From Azolla pinnata (Eukaryota; Streptophyta; Polypodiopsida; Salviniales; Salviniaceae), in NCBI GenBank assembly GCA_037176905.1, contig JBBBWG010004446.1:1-64000 (forward strand): a DNA stretch of 64,000 bases, read 5' to 3'. Positions within the stretch are counted from its first letter, which is position 1. Each line of letters opens with the position of its first letter. The translations under genes and the position numbers were made by a program. The notes beneath the pieces were generated by a model that did no database searches, was not told where the DNA came from, and saw nothing but the letters and a program-made list of their open reading frames with translations. Positions 24,001 through 35,021 of this stretch are shown piece after piece.

Positions 24001-26188
24001 AAATGCTTTTGCTGTAACTGAAGTAAGTGTGGATTTACAATGTTATAGGTTCAGGGGTTTCTTAATGAATTCTTATTTTTTTCTGATGTGTAAAAACATG
24101 TTTTTCTGCTTATTACACTTGTAGAGATGCTTGATCACAAATGTGATTCTGATCCTTTGTAGATGATAATATTCCCTTCCATTTTAATATTTTGTTATCC
24201 ACTTGTATCTATGTTATTGTGAAGCGGCAGGCTTTGAGTCTCAGTACTCCAATTCAATAAGGGTATTGATGTTGTTTATACTCTGAACTTGGCATAAAAA
24301 TCTAGTCCTATCACTTGTACTAGAGATGCTCTGCATACACTTTACGTTTACTTGCGCCAATTAAGAAATTCTCTTGTGTAAATCTTTGAAGCTGATCTCA
24401 GATTATTTACTAGGAAGTATTTACTTGTCTTTGTGCAATAATTTTCTGCACTTGTGTTTCCATGAAACAGGCTTCCATTTTCTATGCTTGTTCTTCGGAA
24501 AGCTGTGAAGATGTTGTGGAATCTTCCGGAAGCAGCAATAATCTCATACGCATTTCTTTTTGGAATGCTTATGTGGATGATTCTATGGTCATTTGGGATA
24601 TCTGGTGTTGTGGCGTCCAATATGGGTTCTGATGGGCGATGGTGGCTGGTAGTGGTGAGAAACCAATTTCTCCTAGAGAATCTTCTTGGTGAAGACAAAA
24701 GAAGCATAATTCTAAGGGTATCTACAGAGGAAAAAGATAAAATCTGGGGTATTTTGGAGCTTTTTCTTGACTTCACTGTTCATGTGCAGGTATTTTCTGT
24801 GAGCCTTTTCTGGACTGGAGCTGTATTTTCTAATGTGGTACATGTAATTGTGTCGGGATTGGTAACACTAATTCTTATCCACGGAGGCAAGGAATCTCCA
24901 TCAATGCCGGCAAAACCATTTCTTCGATCTATAAAGAATTCTATGACCACATCCTTGGGTAGCATTTGTTATGGGTCCCTCTTTACTGCTGCAATAAGGA
25001 TGCTGAGATGGGGGGTACGTAATTCATTTGACTTCTGGAATGATTGGTCAACCTTTTTTATTACATTTATGAAATAATGTGTCTCTGACAGATAAGAGGA
25101 ATGAGGTCTTTCACCGACCACAATGAGTGCTTAATGTGTTGTGTCCACTTTCTATTCAATCTGATTGAGACACTAGTCCGTTTCTTTAACAAGTATGCTT
25201 ATGTACAGGTACTTTGTATCATGATATGTCTTTGTTTAATCTTGTGGGGCTTTGAATGTAACTCACTTCTGCTATTCTTAGGTTGCAATTACTGGAAAGA
25301 GTTTCAACCGTTGTGCATGTGATGCATGGGAGCTCTTTCAATCTACCGGGATTGAAGCACTTATTTCCTATGATTGCTCAGGTGCTATCTTGTTGATGAC
25401 AATCATCTTGGGAGGCCTTTTGACTGGAACTTGCGCTGGTACATGGGCATGGTTGAGATCAAAGGATCAGGTTGTGATGATTGGATCTACTGCCATACTA
25501 ATGGGAATGATTTTGGTAAGTACATTTTCCGGCAGTAAACCCACATGGTATTATCCCTAATCTAAATGATGCTCATGCTATCAAGGTTATCCTCCTTGGA
25601 AGCACCCAAATGCTAGTCCTATTCCATTGCCTGTTCTTTGTTATGGTGTGTGGCTGCGGCCATTGAAGAGATGGATTTGTTGGATTGTGTTTATGAAAAT
25701 ATTATGCGCATAGCCTCTTGAGTCCTGATATGTATGTGTCTGCATATATGTATGTCTATAAATAACTAAGTGGATAAATAGATTTGTGCCATAATGCCAA
25801 AAACGTAATCTGTTATCTGGAAGTGAGAAGGCAGATCTTAGTCACATCCACAAATGCTTGGTTTATCCCTTCTAGTTATCCTACCATTTTAACCACCTTT
25901 ATGTATATATATAAATCTTTGTATGAGATTTAAAGTAGACGTATTTTTAATTGATGTTAATACGCTTGGTGAGGTTAATATGAATTCTCATGCCAACAGG
26001 TTGGATTGACAGTGGTGGTTATTGAAAGTGCTGTGACAGCTTTGTATATATGCTATGCAATGAATCCATCTCTGATAAATCAATGGGATCCTGATTTCTA
26101 TAAAGAGGTTTCGGAGGTTCTTCACCAGCAACTTCAACGTCTGAGTGGGCATGCTGTTTCAACACACACCATGGTTTTACTTCCCTAG
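21074..26188 (+). CDS. Choline transporter-like protein (CTL/SLC44, PNS1 type)
   Basis: Multi-pass membrane protein of the choline transporter-like family; plant members act in choline and lipid homeostasis and trafficking at the trans-Golgi network and plasma membrane. Seven exons join in phase: 21074-21133, 23448-23917, 24471-24654, 24790-25014, 25092-25208, 25282-25515, 26000-26188, giving 492 residues, the usual plant length. A polar N-terminus (MQTPSPVFDSPHHEEAIVDE) and REPEPIRHWRDVFWLAAFIL lead into about ten hydrophobic segments. Family-like strings are FCFWVNAIFWGVVCAVGA, FSVSLFWTGAVFSNVVHVIV, MRSFTDHNECLMCCVHF and VAITGKSFNRCACDAWELF. The stop is TAG at 26186. Intron 1 (21134-23447) holds a 174-base tandem array and an assembly gap. 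No lesion seen. Confidence 0.93.
21350..21975. repeat. ~174-base tandem array in intron 1 of the choline transporter-like gene
   Basis: At least three copies of a unit with ACCTCAAAAGGAAACCTTAA, TTCTCTGCGATTCTACCAAAG, GAGGAACCAGTACAATAAC and GTTCAGTAGCCATC; ACC(T)CAAAAG-type words fall at 21361, 21535 and 21808. Copies are over 95% alike by eye. The 100-N gap splits one copy. Confidence 0.9.
21606..21705. other. Assembly gap (100 N)
   Basis: Exactly 100 N. The bases either side (ACTTCT | CTAATTTTCCGAGG) are adjacent in the neighbouring repeat units, so the gap breaks the array in register and hides zero or a whole number of units. Confidence 0.98.
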
Positions 26189-26237
26189 AACATTTTATAT
26201 TCTTTATTGATCATGTGGATAGCTTATGCAAATTTAC

Positions 26238-26270
26238 ATCTATCTATCTATCTATCTATCTATCTATATA
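26238..26270. repeat. (CTAT)n microsatellite
   Basis: Perfect CTAT run just downstream of the choline transporter-like stop codon. Confidence 0.95.
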
Positions 26271-28785
26271 TAGTGATTCCTTGTTTTATTTTAAAATGGT
26301 TGATTTCAATATTTTTGTTCATTCTCTTGAAAGCTAGTTGAAATTGATAAAGCAGAGTTTTGCCAAACACAGAAAACAGATCCACACATCTAATCAACCA
26401 ACCAGAAAAACTCCGAGATGCGACTCTTTTAAACAGATCACCTGGCATCTGTACAAATGAATGTGATTTTTGTTCGATGCTACTAATATGGTTGTTTTTT
26501 CTTTTGAGAAAACTTTTTATTGGTGGCCGTTGGTCAATTTAACGAAGAACTCGCTTTGCACATTGAGCTGGATGTGTAAAGGGTGAAAGCTCTGCCTAAC
26601 TGTCCCCGAAATTTTATCAGATAAGCTTCTAGTGTTCTTTATATGTTTCGTTGCATCTCCTTAGGAGTTCTCTTGAAATATATGGAATAGGCCCACGTGT
26701 GGAAATGTGTTATAGGTTAGTGAGGACTAAGGCAAAGGTTCAGTTTTAGATCAAGCGCATATTACTAATGAATTGATTAATTCATTGTAATATTGATTCA
26801 TAATTGGTATGTAATTCGTGTGTGATTAGGATAATCAGAAGCTCCCAATCATTATGGTAAGCCATGAGATTAAAACATAAGCATGCAACAATCAAGCGAT
26901 TCTCGTTAATTTCAAGCTGAGACTATCCTTACATGTGGCCCTTATCCTTGATCATTAATGGCTAGCTTATGTTTTGTCCCTCTCTTGCCTTTATGCTGCT
27001 ATCTTCCCTTGCTCACCGCTGTTTTTGAACCCCGTCCTTGCAACTTTCAGACCTCTATAAATACATTGTAGGGCTTTATATTTCTTCATAGAGTGTATGC
27101 AGCTTTGTATGGGGCAGGACTAGGACAATTCTTACTTGCTGAATGATTCATCTTAACATGACACGAATGGTTAGAAACTAGTAATATCTGATTGAATAAT
27201 TGAATCATTCCTCATCTTCTTAATTTTATTCCATCTAAGCATTGGCAGTGGGGTTATGAGGATTTCCTGTGGGGTGTTACTCATGGTGCTCCTCAGCCTC
27301 ATCAATAAACGGGAGAATTCTTTTTCATTTTGAAAGCGAGAAACAGTTGATAAACTCAAAAGCATTCATTTTCTATGCATGGATGCAAGGATAGCCATGT
27401 GGTCCGAGTCAAAAAGAAAAATCTTTATTGTACAGCCATAAATCTCGGGCAATGATTTGGATGTGCCTGTCTGTGGGCCCATAGCATATATTTAAAATTT
27501 AGATCACAAGTTTGACATGAAGCATGGGCAATGCAGGATGATCTTCTCTTTTGTCATGTGCGTGCTGGGCACTTATCTATGCTATGTTTTACGGTGTCCT
27601 ACTTTATCTTTCCATTTAACACACCTGGTCCCACTCTTAAACTCTTGAAACGTTCAAATTCAAGTTGCGTTATGTCTGCCCTTTTTATTTGGTTCGGAAG
27701 CCAATAATTGGGGAACATGGGGGGCAACAAGACGAATTTCTACCAAAACACACATCACTCAGCTGAAACGCAATACAGACAAACAACTCACGATATCTGC
27801 CAGTGTAATGTGCACTTGCCTAAACGCGCAACTCACATCACTCTCCCAAAGGCAACAAACTCGCATTGCTTGTGCCAAATGGCACAAAACTACGAGGGCC
27901 ATAGGCCTTTTGAGAGGACTAGTGAGTGCTTTGTGGCATATCTATAGCTTAAGGTTAAGGAGTGCTTGATTTACAAAGTACGCGACACAGTGCACTGTTG
28001 TACCCAAGTACAAGGTCTTAGATCTTTTCACTCATGCAAGGACACTCTAGAAACTTCACGTGTTTACTAGAATTTCCCTCTTATATTTCAACTAAAACTT
28101 TTGATATGATAAAATGTGGCTTGAAGGTTGTTTGGGAAAAACGGGCTGGTAAAGGTAATCTGGTAAATTCAATATATGGTCCGTGTCTACAGAATATACT
28201 GTTGTACGATATATTTTGGCAATTATTTAAACAATACGATTTAGGCCTTGGGGTTGGCAATTTACGTAAAAGAAATTTTACACAATCTGGTTGGAATGGT
28301 AAGATAATAGAGATTGCATGCATCGCCAATACCTATTTGGCTGTTACGATACTCATTATAAGTTAATTTGGCTGTTACGATACTCATTATAAGTTAATGA
28401 ATGCAAGACAATGTAAGTTGGTAGTAAATTGATGTGTTGGAAGATCACAAACAGTGAAATTAACATACACTTAACTTCTATATGTCGAACCATGAAATCG
28501 TTGAGATGCACCTAATTCTATACAGCCTTGATAGAAACCATGCTTTAAGTAAAGAAATCACTTAACTTCTACTTTTGCAAAATGCTTTTTCCTCCGAACG
28601 GTGAAAGAGCTATAGAGCTGAGCTCTGCCTGTGACTTCCAGAGAGCTCCATTCTTGACAGAGATCCATGTGGAAGAGGCAAAGTCCTATGTTATTACATA
28701 AACAAAATCCAGTTAAAAACAGAGCACGACAGAACATGAAATTATGTGAGATACCCATTTTGGGCAGCAAGCTCAATGGTTCCTC
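26271..28785. other. Intergenic spacer between convergent genes
   Basis: AT-rich, containing the facing 3' ends of the choline transporter-like gene (+) and the REF/SRPP gene (-). A 31-base unit beginning TTGGCTGTTACGATACTCAT is directly repeated at 28337-28367 and 28368-28398. The open frames here are short and unlike any family I know. Confidence 0.7.
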
Positions 28786-31700
28786 CTATGCCTTCGCAGC
28801 CTTCTCAATCTTCTCAAGCGGCACAACAGGGATATAATCTGCAAGTGGAACTTGGAGCTCCTTCAAGTTATGTACCAAAAGATTGAACTTCTCTGCACAG
28901 AAGAGTGTGGGAGGTGCTGCTAAATGTATGGCACGTGGAGCATAGGGCAGTTTCAAGAACCTTTTCCATGCCGTATATGTGAGCTCTTCAGCCATTGGTT
29001 CATAGCTTGCATAGAATGTCTTGGCTGTAGATATGAGACCATTTGTTTGCAGTTCGTTCACTACCGCCTTAACTGCCTCAGGAACTTGTCTAGCAACATC
29101 ACAAGCTTGAAATGATTTCTCTTTCAGAGCTTGAGGCAGAATACCATCTAAGATCCCCCCCACAGCATTATCTACCTGCTCAGAAGTATTCAGCATTTCT
29201 CAATTGCTTCCTAAGAAACAAACACAAGAAACAAAGTGTTTGAAGACAAATGCATCATTAACCTATACTCTGCCTAAGAAATGATCACTTTTAGACAATT
29301 TCCTATACATTTTCTCCTCTTCATTCGTGGTTGAATTATTTCTGACAATTGCATCTTATTTGGGAATCATGCCTTAATTTGTTTAAGGTGCTAAGATTAC
29401 ACTATGTTTTTTTTACAAAGTTGTATCATTTAGATATATATGAGAAGTTAAAACATATTTCATAAATAGTACCATAATTGGTACCTTGACCTTTTGTATT
29501 GCTCATGAATAATATATCAAATCAATTCTGGTTTGATTGGCTTCATGTCCAGATTCATCTCTTGCAGAATGCATATATATATCTATATATATATATATAT
29601 ATATGCTCCAAATTTAACCTTTTTCAAAGTTCTGTAAAAGCTACGCATGTACAAAAACAGTCTTGGTACAGGGGTGTGTGTGTGTGTGTGTATGAAACAT
29701 CGTCATGCATGTATCCATAACAAACTTGAGATTTCCCTGCCCTTATATTGTGCAACAATATGAGCTTCTCTGGACGAAGTTCATTGGCCAACAGAAGCAA
29801 GCAAACAAGATATGATGAGAAAACGACTTTGGCCACAAACAACTGATAGACATATCTACAATCTGCTGGAGCGAATTTATCACACCGCCTGATTGCCTGA
29901 CAACAAAGAATGAGACTACCACCTTTGATAGATCTTAGTATTTTCAAGGACTTTCCTATGGAAGGATGTTGTATTTTACGAAGTTTTAGTACTTCAAATT
30001 TTGAATAAATCTGTCAAATCTTACTTTATTCTTCATCAGCTTGAGACATTAAGCTCGTTAAGCTTTGAGTAGGTTACTGGATGTGCGTACCTTCTTATCT
30101 ACAAAAAGCAATATCTCATGTGGTTTGCCCTCCATTCTCTCGTACACAGGCTTCACAGCTGTCCTTACTGTAGTCTCAACGCCTTCTACGCTTGGTTTCA
30201 GGAATCCAGAACTCTCTTTGGCAAATCCATATATATTTGCAACATACTTGGAGGCTTTATCAGTAGCAATCTCAACAAAACCAAGGTATTTCAGTTCTGA
30301 CAAAACTGGTACCTAAAAATAAAAAACATCAATCACGTAATCTTCCGTGAAAAGTTTTTGGATCAAATGTACAGCATGATCAAAATAGGCCATGTATAGC
30401 AAGGAGAAATCCATGAAATAAATCATAAATGAACGCAAGAAAAAACATTCTAACTTTTGAAGGAAAATGAGATGTAGCACGACACTTACATTTATATGAT
30501 TCACGAAGTAATTCACACAGGAAAAGCATCAACGAAATTTAGCAGAGCTAGAAAAGGTTCAAAAGTTTCTATATGACACTCATTAAAATTATAGAATTGA
30601 AACTTACAAGCTTAATCACATGAACGAAACGAAGAACAGACAAAACAGAAAAAGGAAATATACAAACCAAAGAGAAAACCAAAAAGATCAAAAGAAATCA
30701 AGGATTGAACTTTCAAGTTTCTATAATTTTCATACAAATTTCTTTCTTTCCATCGTTTTGTAATTCAAGATTTTGCAACTAGTTAAAATGCATTTGTTGC
30801 TAAGCTAAAATATCCAGTTCAATCCAAAACATTCAGATATCTTTCCTGGAATTCCTTCTCCTTCGGTCTTTCAAGAGTAGAATTTTCTGTGCTTATTGAA
30901 TTGGACACTTAAGCAGCACATGCCGTTTACTTATAAGCATGAAAGAAAGGAAAGAAAATAATGCACATCAAAATAAGGACGAAAAGGATAACGTACAAGT
31001 ACCTGACAATTTCGGGAATAGACTATACCAATTCTTACTTGAGGGACAGAGATATATATATATAGAGAGAGAGATGGCCAAAAGATCAGGCATATATGGA
31101 TACAAGTAGATCGTGAAAAAAAAATCAGCATGGGAATAAGGAAAATGTGACAATACATGTATCTGAAATACTGAAGAAAAACCCCAGATCAGACATGAGA
31201 AAGAGAGAGACAGACAGACACGGTTGATGATGGATAATAAATTGCAAAATCATCAGAAATGGAAAACTTTGAAAGAAAACAATGGCAATACATGGACATA
31301 TATATGTGCAAACAATGGCAAAGGGAAGAACTGAAATTGAGAAAGACATGCATTATTGAGAAAAGAGAACCTTGAAGTGAGATACCTACATGCTATCCTT
31401 GAAATATTGCATTCAAAGAGAGGTAATGCTACATATAATATATAAAGTGAAGAAAGACGGTGTATGCAATACTAGACAAAGCTAGGAAAACAGTGAGACT
31501 TGCAGATCTTTCACAGATAGATATTGGGATTGTTGCATGCAAAACATGAGAAAAAAAGCGAACCAAGAGTGATTTGCAGGAAGCTTGATTAGCATATAGA
31601 ACACTGATGAAAAAAAAAAGAGCACCTGACATTCAGATTGCTAGCTCTCTTTAGTATCAGAGAAGAAAGAGACCATGTAGTTAGAAGAAGCAAGATAATG

Positions 31701-33049
31701 GAAGAAAGAAGGAGAAGGAAAAGAAGCGATGAAGAATCAGACGATTTCTTGCTTGCCATGACAAAGTTGAGAAGTCGCGGCAGAAAAAGAAGTTACCTAG
31801 AAAGAAGAAGAAGAAGAAGAAGAAGAAGAAGAGAGAAACGGAGGTTCTGAACGCGTTCAAAGCTCAAAAGTCCAATTTACCAACGATGTGCTTGCTTTCC
31901 ACGGCAAAGGAGAGGCAATCTCACAAGAAAAAGTATCCAGAGAAGGACAAAGTGGGATTCCGAACGCATCCGGAACCTCAAATCACGTTTTGGCAGATGA
32001 TGGATTGCTTGCCGTGGTGAAACGGGAGGACTCCAGAAAGAAACAGAAGCCGAAGAAGAAGGCGAGGCAGGAGAAACGGAGATTCCGACGGGGAAGAGCA
32101 GGAGAAGAGCAACGGCGAGCAGGAAAGAGCGGATTCAGGCTCGGAAACGTTTGGACGTCGAGATGGAGTTCCTACCTGTATCTCCTGATTCCTCGGAAGC
32201 TGCAGGTTCTCCTCGTGATGCGAAGAAACGGCCAGCGCCATGGTCGGAAAAACGGGAAACGGGAAGCAGGAAGCAGGAAACACAAGCAGAAGCACGACGA
32301 AGGACGGAAGGAAGGAAGGAAAGGTTCCACGGCAAAGGAGAAGCAATCTCACAAGAAGAAGTATCCAGCGAAGGACAAAGTGGGATTCCGAACGCATCCG
32401 AAACCTCAAATCACGTTTTGGAAGACGATTGGACGTCGAGATGGAGTTCCTACCTGTATCTCCTGATTCCTCGNNNNNNNNNNNNNNNNNNNNNNNNNNN
32501 NNNNNNNNNNNNNNNNNNNNNNNNNNNNNNNNNNNNNNNNNNNNNNNNNNNNNNNNNNNNNNNNNNNNNNNNNAAACGGGAAACGGGAAGCAGGAAGCAC
32601 AAGTAGAAGCACGATGAAGGAAGGAAGGAAGGAAGGAAAGGTTCCACGGCAAAGGAGAATATCCAGAGAAGGACAAAGTGGGATTCCGAAACCTCAAATC
32701 ACGTTTTGGAAGACGATTGGACGCCGAGATGGAGTTCCTACCTGTATCTCCTGATTCCTCGGAAGCTGCAGGTCGTCCTCGTGATGCGAAGAAACGGCCA
32801 GCGCCATGGTCGGAAAAACGGGAAACGGGAAGCAGGAAGCACAAGTAGAAGCACGATGAAGGAAGGAAGGAAGGAAGGAAAGGTTCCACGGCGAAGGAGA
32901 ATATCCAGCGAAGGACAAAGTGGGATTCCGAAACCTCAAATCACGTTTTGGAAGACGATTGGACGTCGAGATGGAGTTCCTACCTGTATCTCCTGATTCC
33001 TCGGAAGCTGCAGGTCGTCCTCGTGATGCGAAGAAACGGCCAGCGACAT
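28786..33049 (-). CDS. REF/SRPP-type small rubber particle / lipid-droplet-associated protein
   Basis: Rubber elongation factor / small rubber particle family (LDAP/SRP in non-rubber plants): lipid-droplet coat proteins linked to stress and droplet growth. Exon 3 is 28786-29175 (129 codons and TAG), exon 2 is 30091-30312 (74 codons), and exon 1 is a 22-codon, phase-0 exon available in four tandem copies (nearest 32176-32241, farthest 32984-33049). Total is 225 residues, a normal length. Diagnostic strings: LKYLGFVEIATDKASKYV, LKPSVEGVETTVRTAVKPVY, LLFVDKKVDNAVGG, TAKTFYASYEPMAEE, AAPPTLFCAEKFNLLVHNL. Exon 1 reads MALAVSSHHE... LPRNQEIQ, ends at CAG|GTAGGA and joins exon 2 (VPVLSELKYL) in frame, which is why I place the start there. 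Which copy is used is unknown. Confidence 0.9.
32176..32241 (-). other. REF/SRPP alternative exon 1, copy A (gene-proximal)
   Basis: 22 codons from ATG at 32241 to the donor at 32175: MALAVSSHHEEN then LQLPRNQEIQ. It differs from the other copies by Glu-Asn in place of Asp-Asp. Being nearest exon 2 it needs the shortest intron (30313-32175). Confidence 0.8.
32454..32473 (-). other. REF/SRPP alternative exon 1, copy B (cut by gap)
   Basis: Only the last 20 bases, including the donor-side CAG at 32454-32456, are present. The rest, with the start codon, falls in the N gap. Confidence 0.7.
32474..32573. other. Assembly gap (100 N)
   Basis: By comparison with neighbouring units at least ~55 bases are missing, and whole extra units may be. 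The true number of first-exon copies is therefore not fixed by this assembly. Confidence 0.98.
32742..32807 (-). other. REF/SRPP alternative exon 1, copy C
   Basis: 66 bases, ATG at 32807 to the donor at 32741: MALAVSSHHEDD then LQLPRNQEIQ. Start codon, frame and donor are all kept. Confidence 0.8.
32984..33049 (-). other. REF/SRPP alternative exon 1, copy D (distal)
   Basis: 66 bases, ATG at 33049 to the donor at 32983: MSLAVSSHHEDD then LQLPRNQEIQ. The second codon is TCG where copies A and C have GCG. It is the copy closest to single-copy upstream DNA, so it may be the ancestral promoter-linked exon. Confidence 0.8.
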
Positions 33050-33160
33050 GGTCGGAAAAACGGGAAGCAGGAAGCAGCAATCAGAAGCAGAAGCAGGAAG
33101 CAGCAATCAGAAGCAGAAGCAGGAAGCAGGAATCAGAAGCAGAAGTAGAAGCACGATGAA

Positions 33161-33560
33161 CGGAAGGAAGGAAGGAAGGAAGGAAAGGAAGGAGGATGGC
33201 AGAAGAAGTGGCTCATTTGCGTTTTGCGTGGTTTTTTTGGCGTTTCCGCGTTCTGTTCGTTTGTGCTGCGTTGTTTTTGCATTTTCTCTTGTCTTTCTCT
33301 TTGTTTCTTTTCTTTTGCTTTCTTGTTTCTTTTTCTGGCTCCCTCTTTTTATGATTCTGATTCCTTTGTCCCAGATTTGTTTTTTCACTGCGCGTGAATT
33401 TTAGGGTTCCCAAAACCCCTAAAACCCTGGTGGCCTAAAAATGGGTTCCGATTTGGATTTAGGGTTTCGGATTTTAGGGTTTGGGATTCCAGGGTTCCGA
33501 TGTTTATGTTTAGAATTATTTCATGGCTCCGTGTTGTTTCATCTTCTTCTCTTGTTTAAT
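33161..33560 (-). promoter_or_regulatory. Presumed REF/SRPP promoter with telobox-like AGGGTTT words
   Basis: Upstream (minus sense) of the distal first exon. From 33400 to 33500 there are repeated TTTAGGGTT / AACCCTAA-like words, the plant telobox theme common near 5' ends of highly expressed genes. Next to it lie a T-rich tract and the GGAAGGAAGG end of the array. No TATA box or start site can be fixed. Confidence 0.45.
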
Positions 33561-35021
33561 CCGATTCAGAAGCTGAAACAAGTCACGAGATGCTTCGATA
33601 ACACAACAGATTGAACTACGCCATACATACAGCATCAAAATGTAAGAATGACAAGCCTTACCTTATTTAGCAGGGATCGAGTATGCTTGCGAAGATTCTT
33701 CGAAGAAGTGGATACTTACTTATCTTTGTTCTTAACCAGAAAAAAGCCTCGCCTTCAAATATCTAGCCTTTATTTGGCTAAGGGTTGATATGGGCATTAC
33801 ACAACAAACGAGAAACTCTTGCAAACGAGTCGATTTGTTAATATTGCAATAAGAATTTTATGGATGAAACCTTTCTTTCGCTATAGGTTATAATACATGA
33901 CAAATGTCAATTCGTGGATATGCCAATAATGAGCATTTTAGCCTGAAACCTTTCTCTGGCTTAGGCCAACAATCATGATTTTAGGAAGTGGAAACTTGAG
34001 AAGCGAGGAACAACTTGACCCTTTTTCCCTGTTATCAATTCTAGAATGATTCGATGAATCTTTTTTCAGGAACAAAGCAGAGCTGAAAAGGCTTTAACCA
34101 TCATTAAGGTTATCAACAAACTAGAATTGACACCTTTCACAAGATTAAGCTTCCACACCAATGTACAAAAAATGTATCAATTTTTCTGAATTCCCATAAC
34201 CTCAAGAGAAATTTAGAATTAGCCCAAGTATGGCTCTGCATATATGTGGTTGAACCTTACTCTACGGGAATCAATGAGATTAATGAATCTTGAAATGACT
34301 AGACTACTTACCATAATTACTATCTTTAACTTTGCATCTTTTGCATAATCAGGAATGAATGTGTTTGCATAAGAACCATTACTATGTTTAACAATCTTTT
34401 CGTTCACCAATTTAGCATTATAAGGTGTGGCTCCTTTATTGAATGCTTACGGTGGGCAATAACAGGGCACCCAAATTTCAAGAAATTGAGAGCTTGCTTA
34501 TTGGGCTCATTCCACCCTACATAGATATTGAATAATTTTCTCACACAAGCTTACCAACAATGTTCATCTACTCATGATTTCTTCGTTGATATACTCTGTG
34601 CACATCCTTAAGTTTAGGGGGGGTTATCCTTAACCTTAACAATCTAAAAGCTTTTGGCCCACATACAGCATTAGTAGCAGCTAATAATATCCTCAGCAGC
34701 ATGAAACAAGATTCGATGTATCCATCACAGTATCAGACAAAAAATATACAATGCGTCGTATAATGGGAAGTACGAGGCACGGTAAAACAATGCCGAAATG
34801 AGTTCAATTTGGGAAATACAGATTGGAGACGGGGGATAATTTCAATCTTAATATCATTAGGGAAGAAAACAAAACCAAAAATATAGACCTCTTTCATAAT
34901 CTCCTTAAAAGCACTACAATATGTGTTGAGGGAATTTTAAAGAGCTAATGAAAATAGAGAACTCTTAGATGATCTCCTTAAAATTATTCACCTGTATAGA
35001 ATCTGTTGTTAGTCTCATGCT
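33561..35021. other. Intergenic spacer between callose synthase and REF/SRPP
   Basis: AT-rich, including callose synthase 3' untranslated sequence at its high end. Minus-strand stretches at about 34219-34520 look protein-like (LNFLKFGCPVIAHRKHSI; GATPYNAKLVNEKIVKHSNG) but I cannot assign a family. Nothing else recognised. Confidence 0.5.

Larger units (their letters stand above)
31897..33160 (-). repeat. Tandem array of REF/SRPP leader + first exon + intron-1 start, four units
   Basis: Unit limits at the GGTTCCACGGC(A/G) word: about 31897-32324, 32325-32640 (contains the N gap), 32641-32883, 32884-33160. Read on the minus strand each unit holds a CT-rich leader with CTTCCTTCC runs, GTTTTTCCGACCATG, 22 codons, the donor CAG|GTAGGAACTCC, and the intron start CCAAAACGTGATTTGAGG. 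The lowest-coordinate unit has about 120 extra bases in its intron part. The plus-strand Arg/Lys-rich frames here are shadows of the repeat. Confidence 0.9.

Noticed and set aside
31625-31759. Minus-strand MASKKSSDSSSLLFLLLL as the REF/SRPP first exon
   Set aside because: Its donor leaves two bases over, which does not fit exon 2, whereas the arrayed exons fit exactly.
31638-33404. Long Arg/Lys-rich plus frames and Pro/Ser/Leu-rich minus frames
   Set aside because: Shadows of the GAA runs and of the first-exon array; only the 22-codon minus exons fit a real gene.
34219-34520. Protein-like minus-strand fragment between genes
   Set aside because: Not matched to any family I could name; left as an unassigned remnant.
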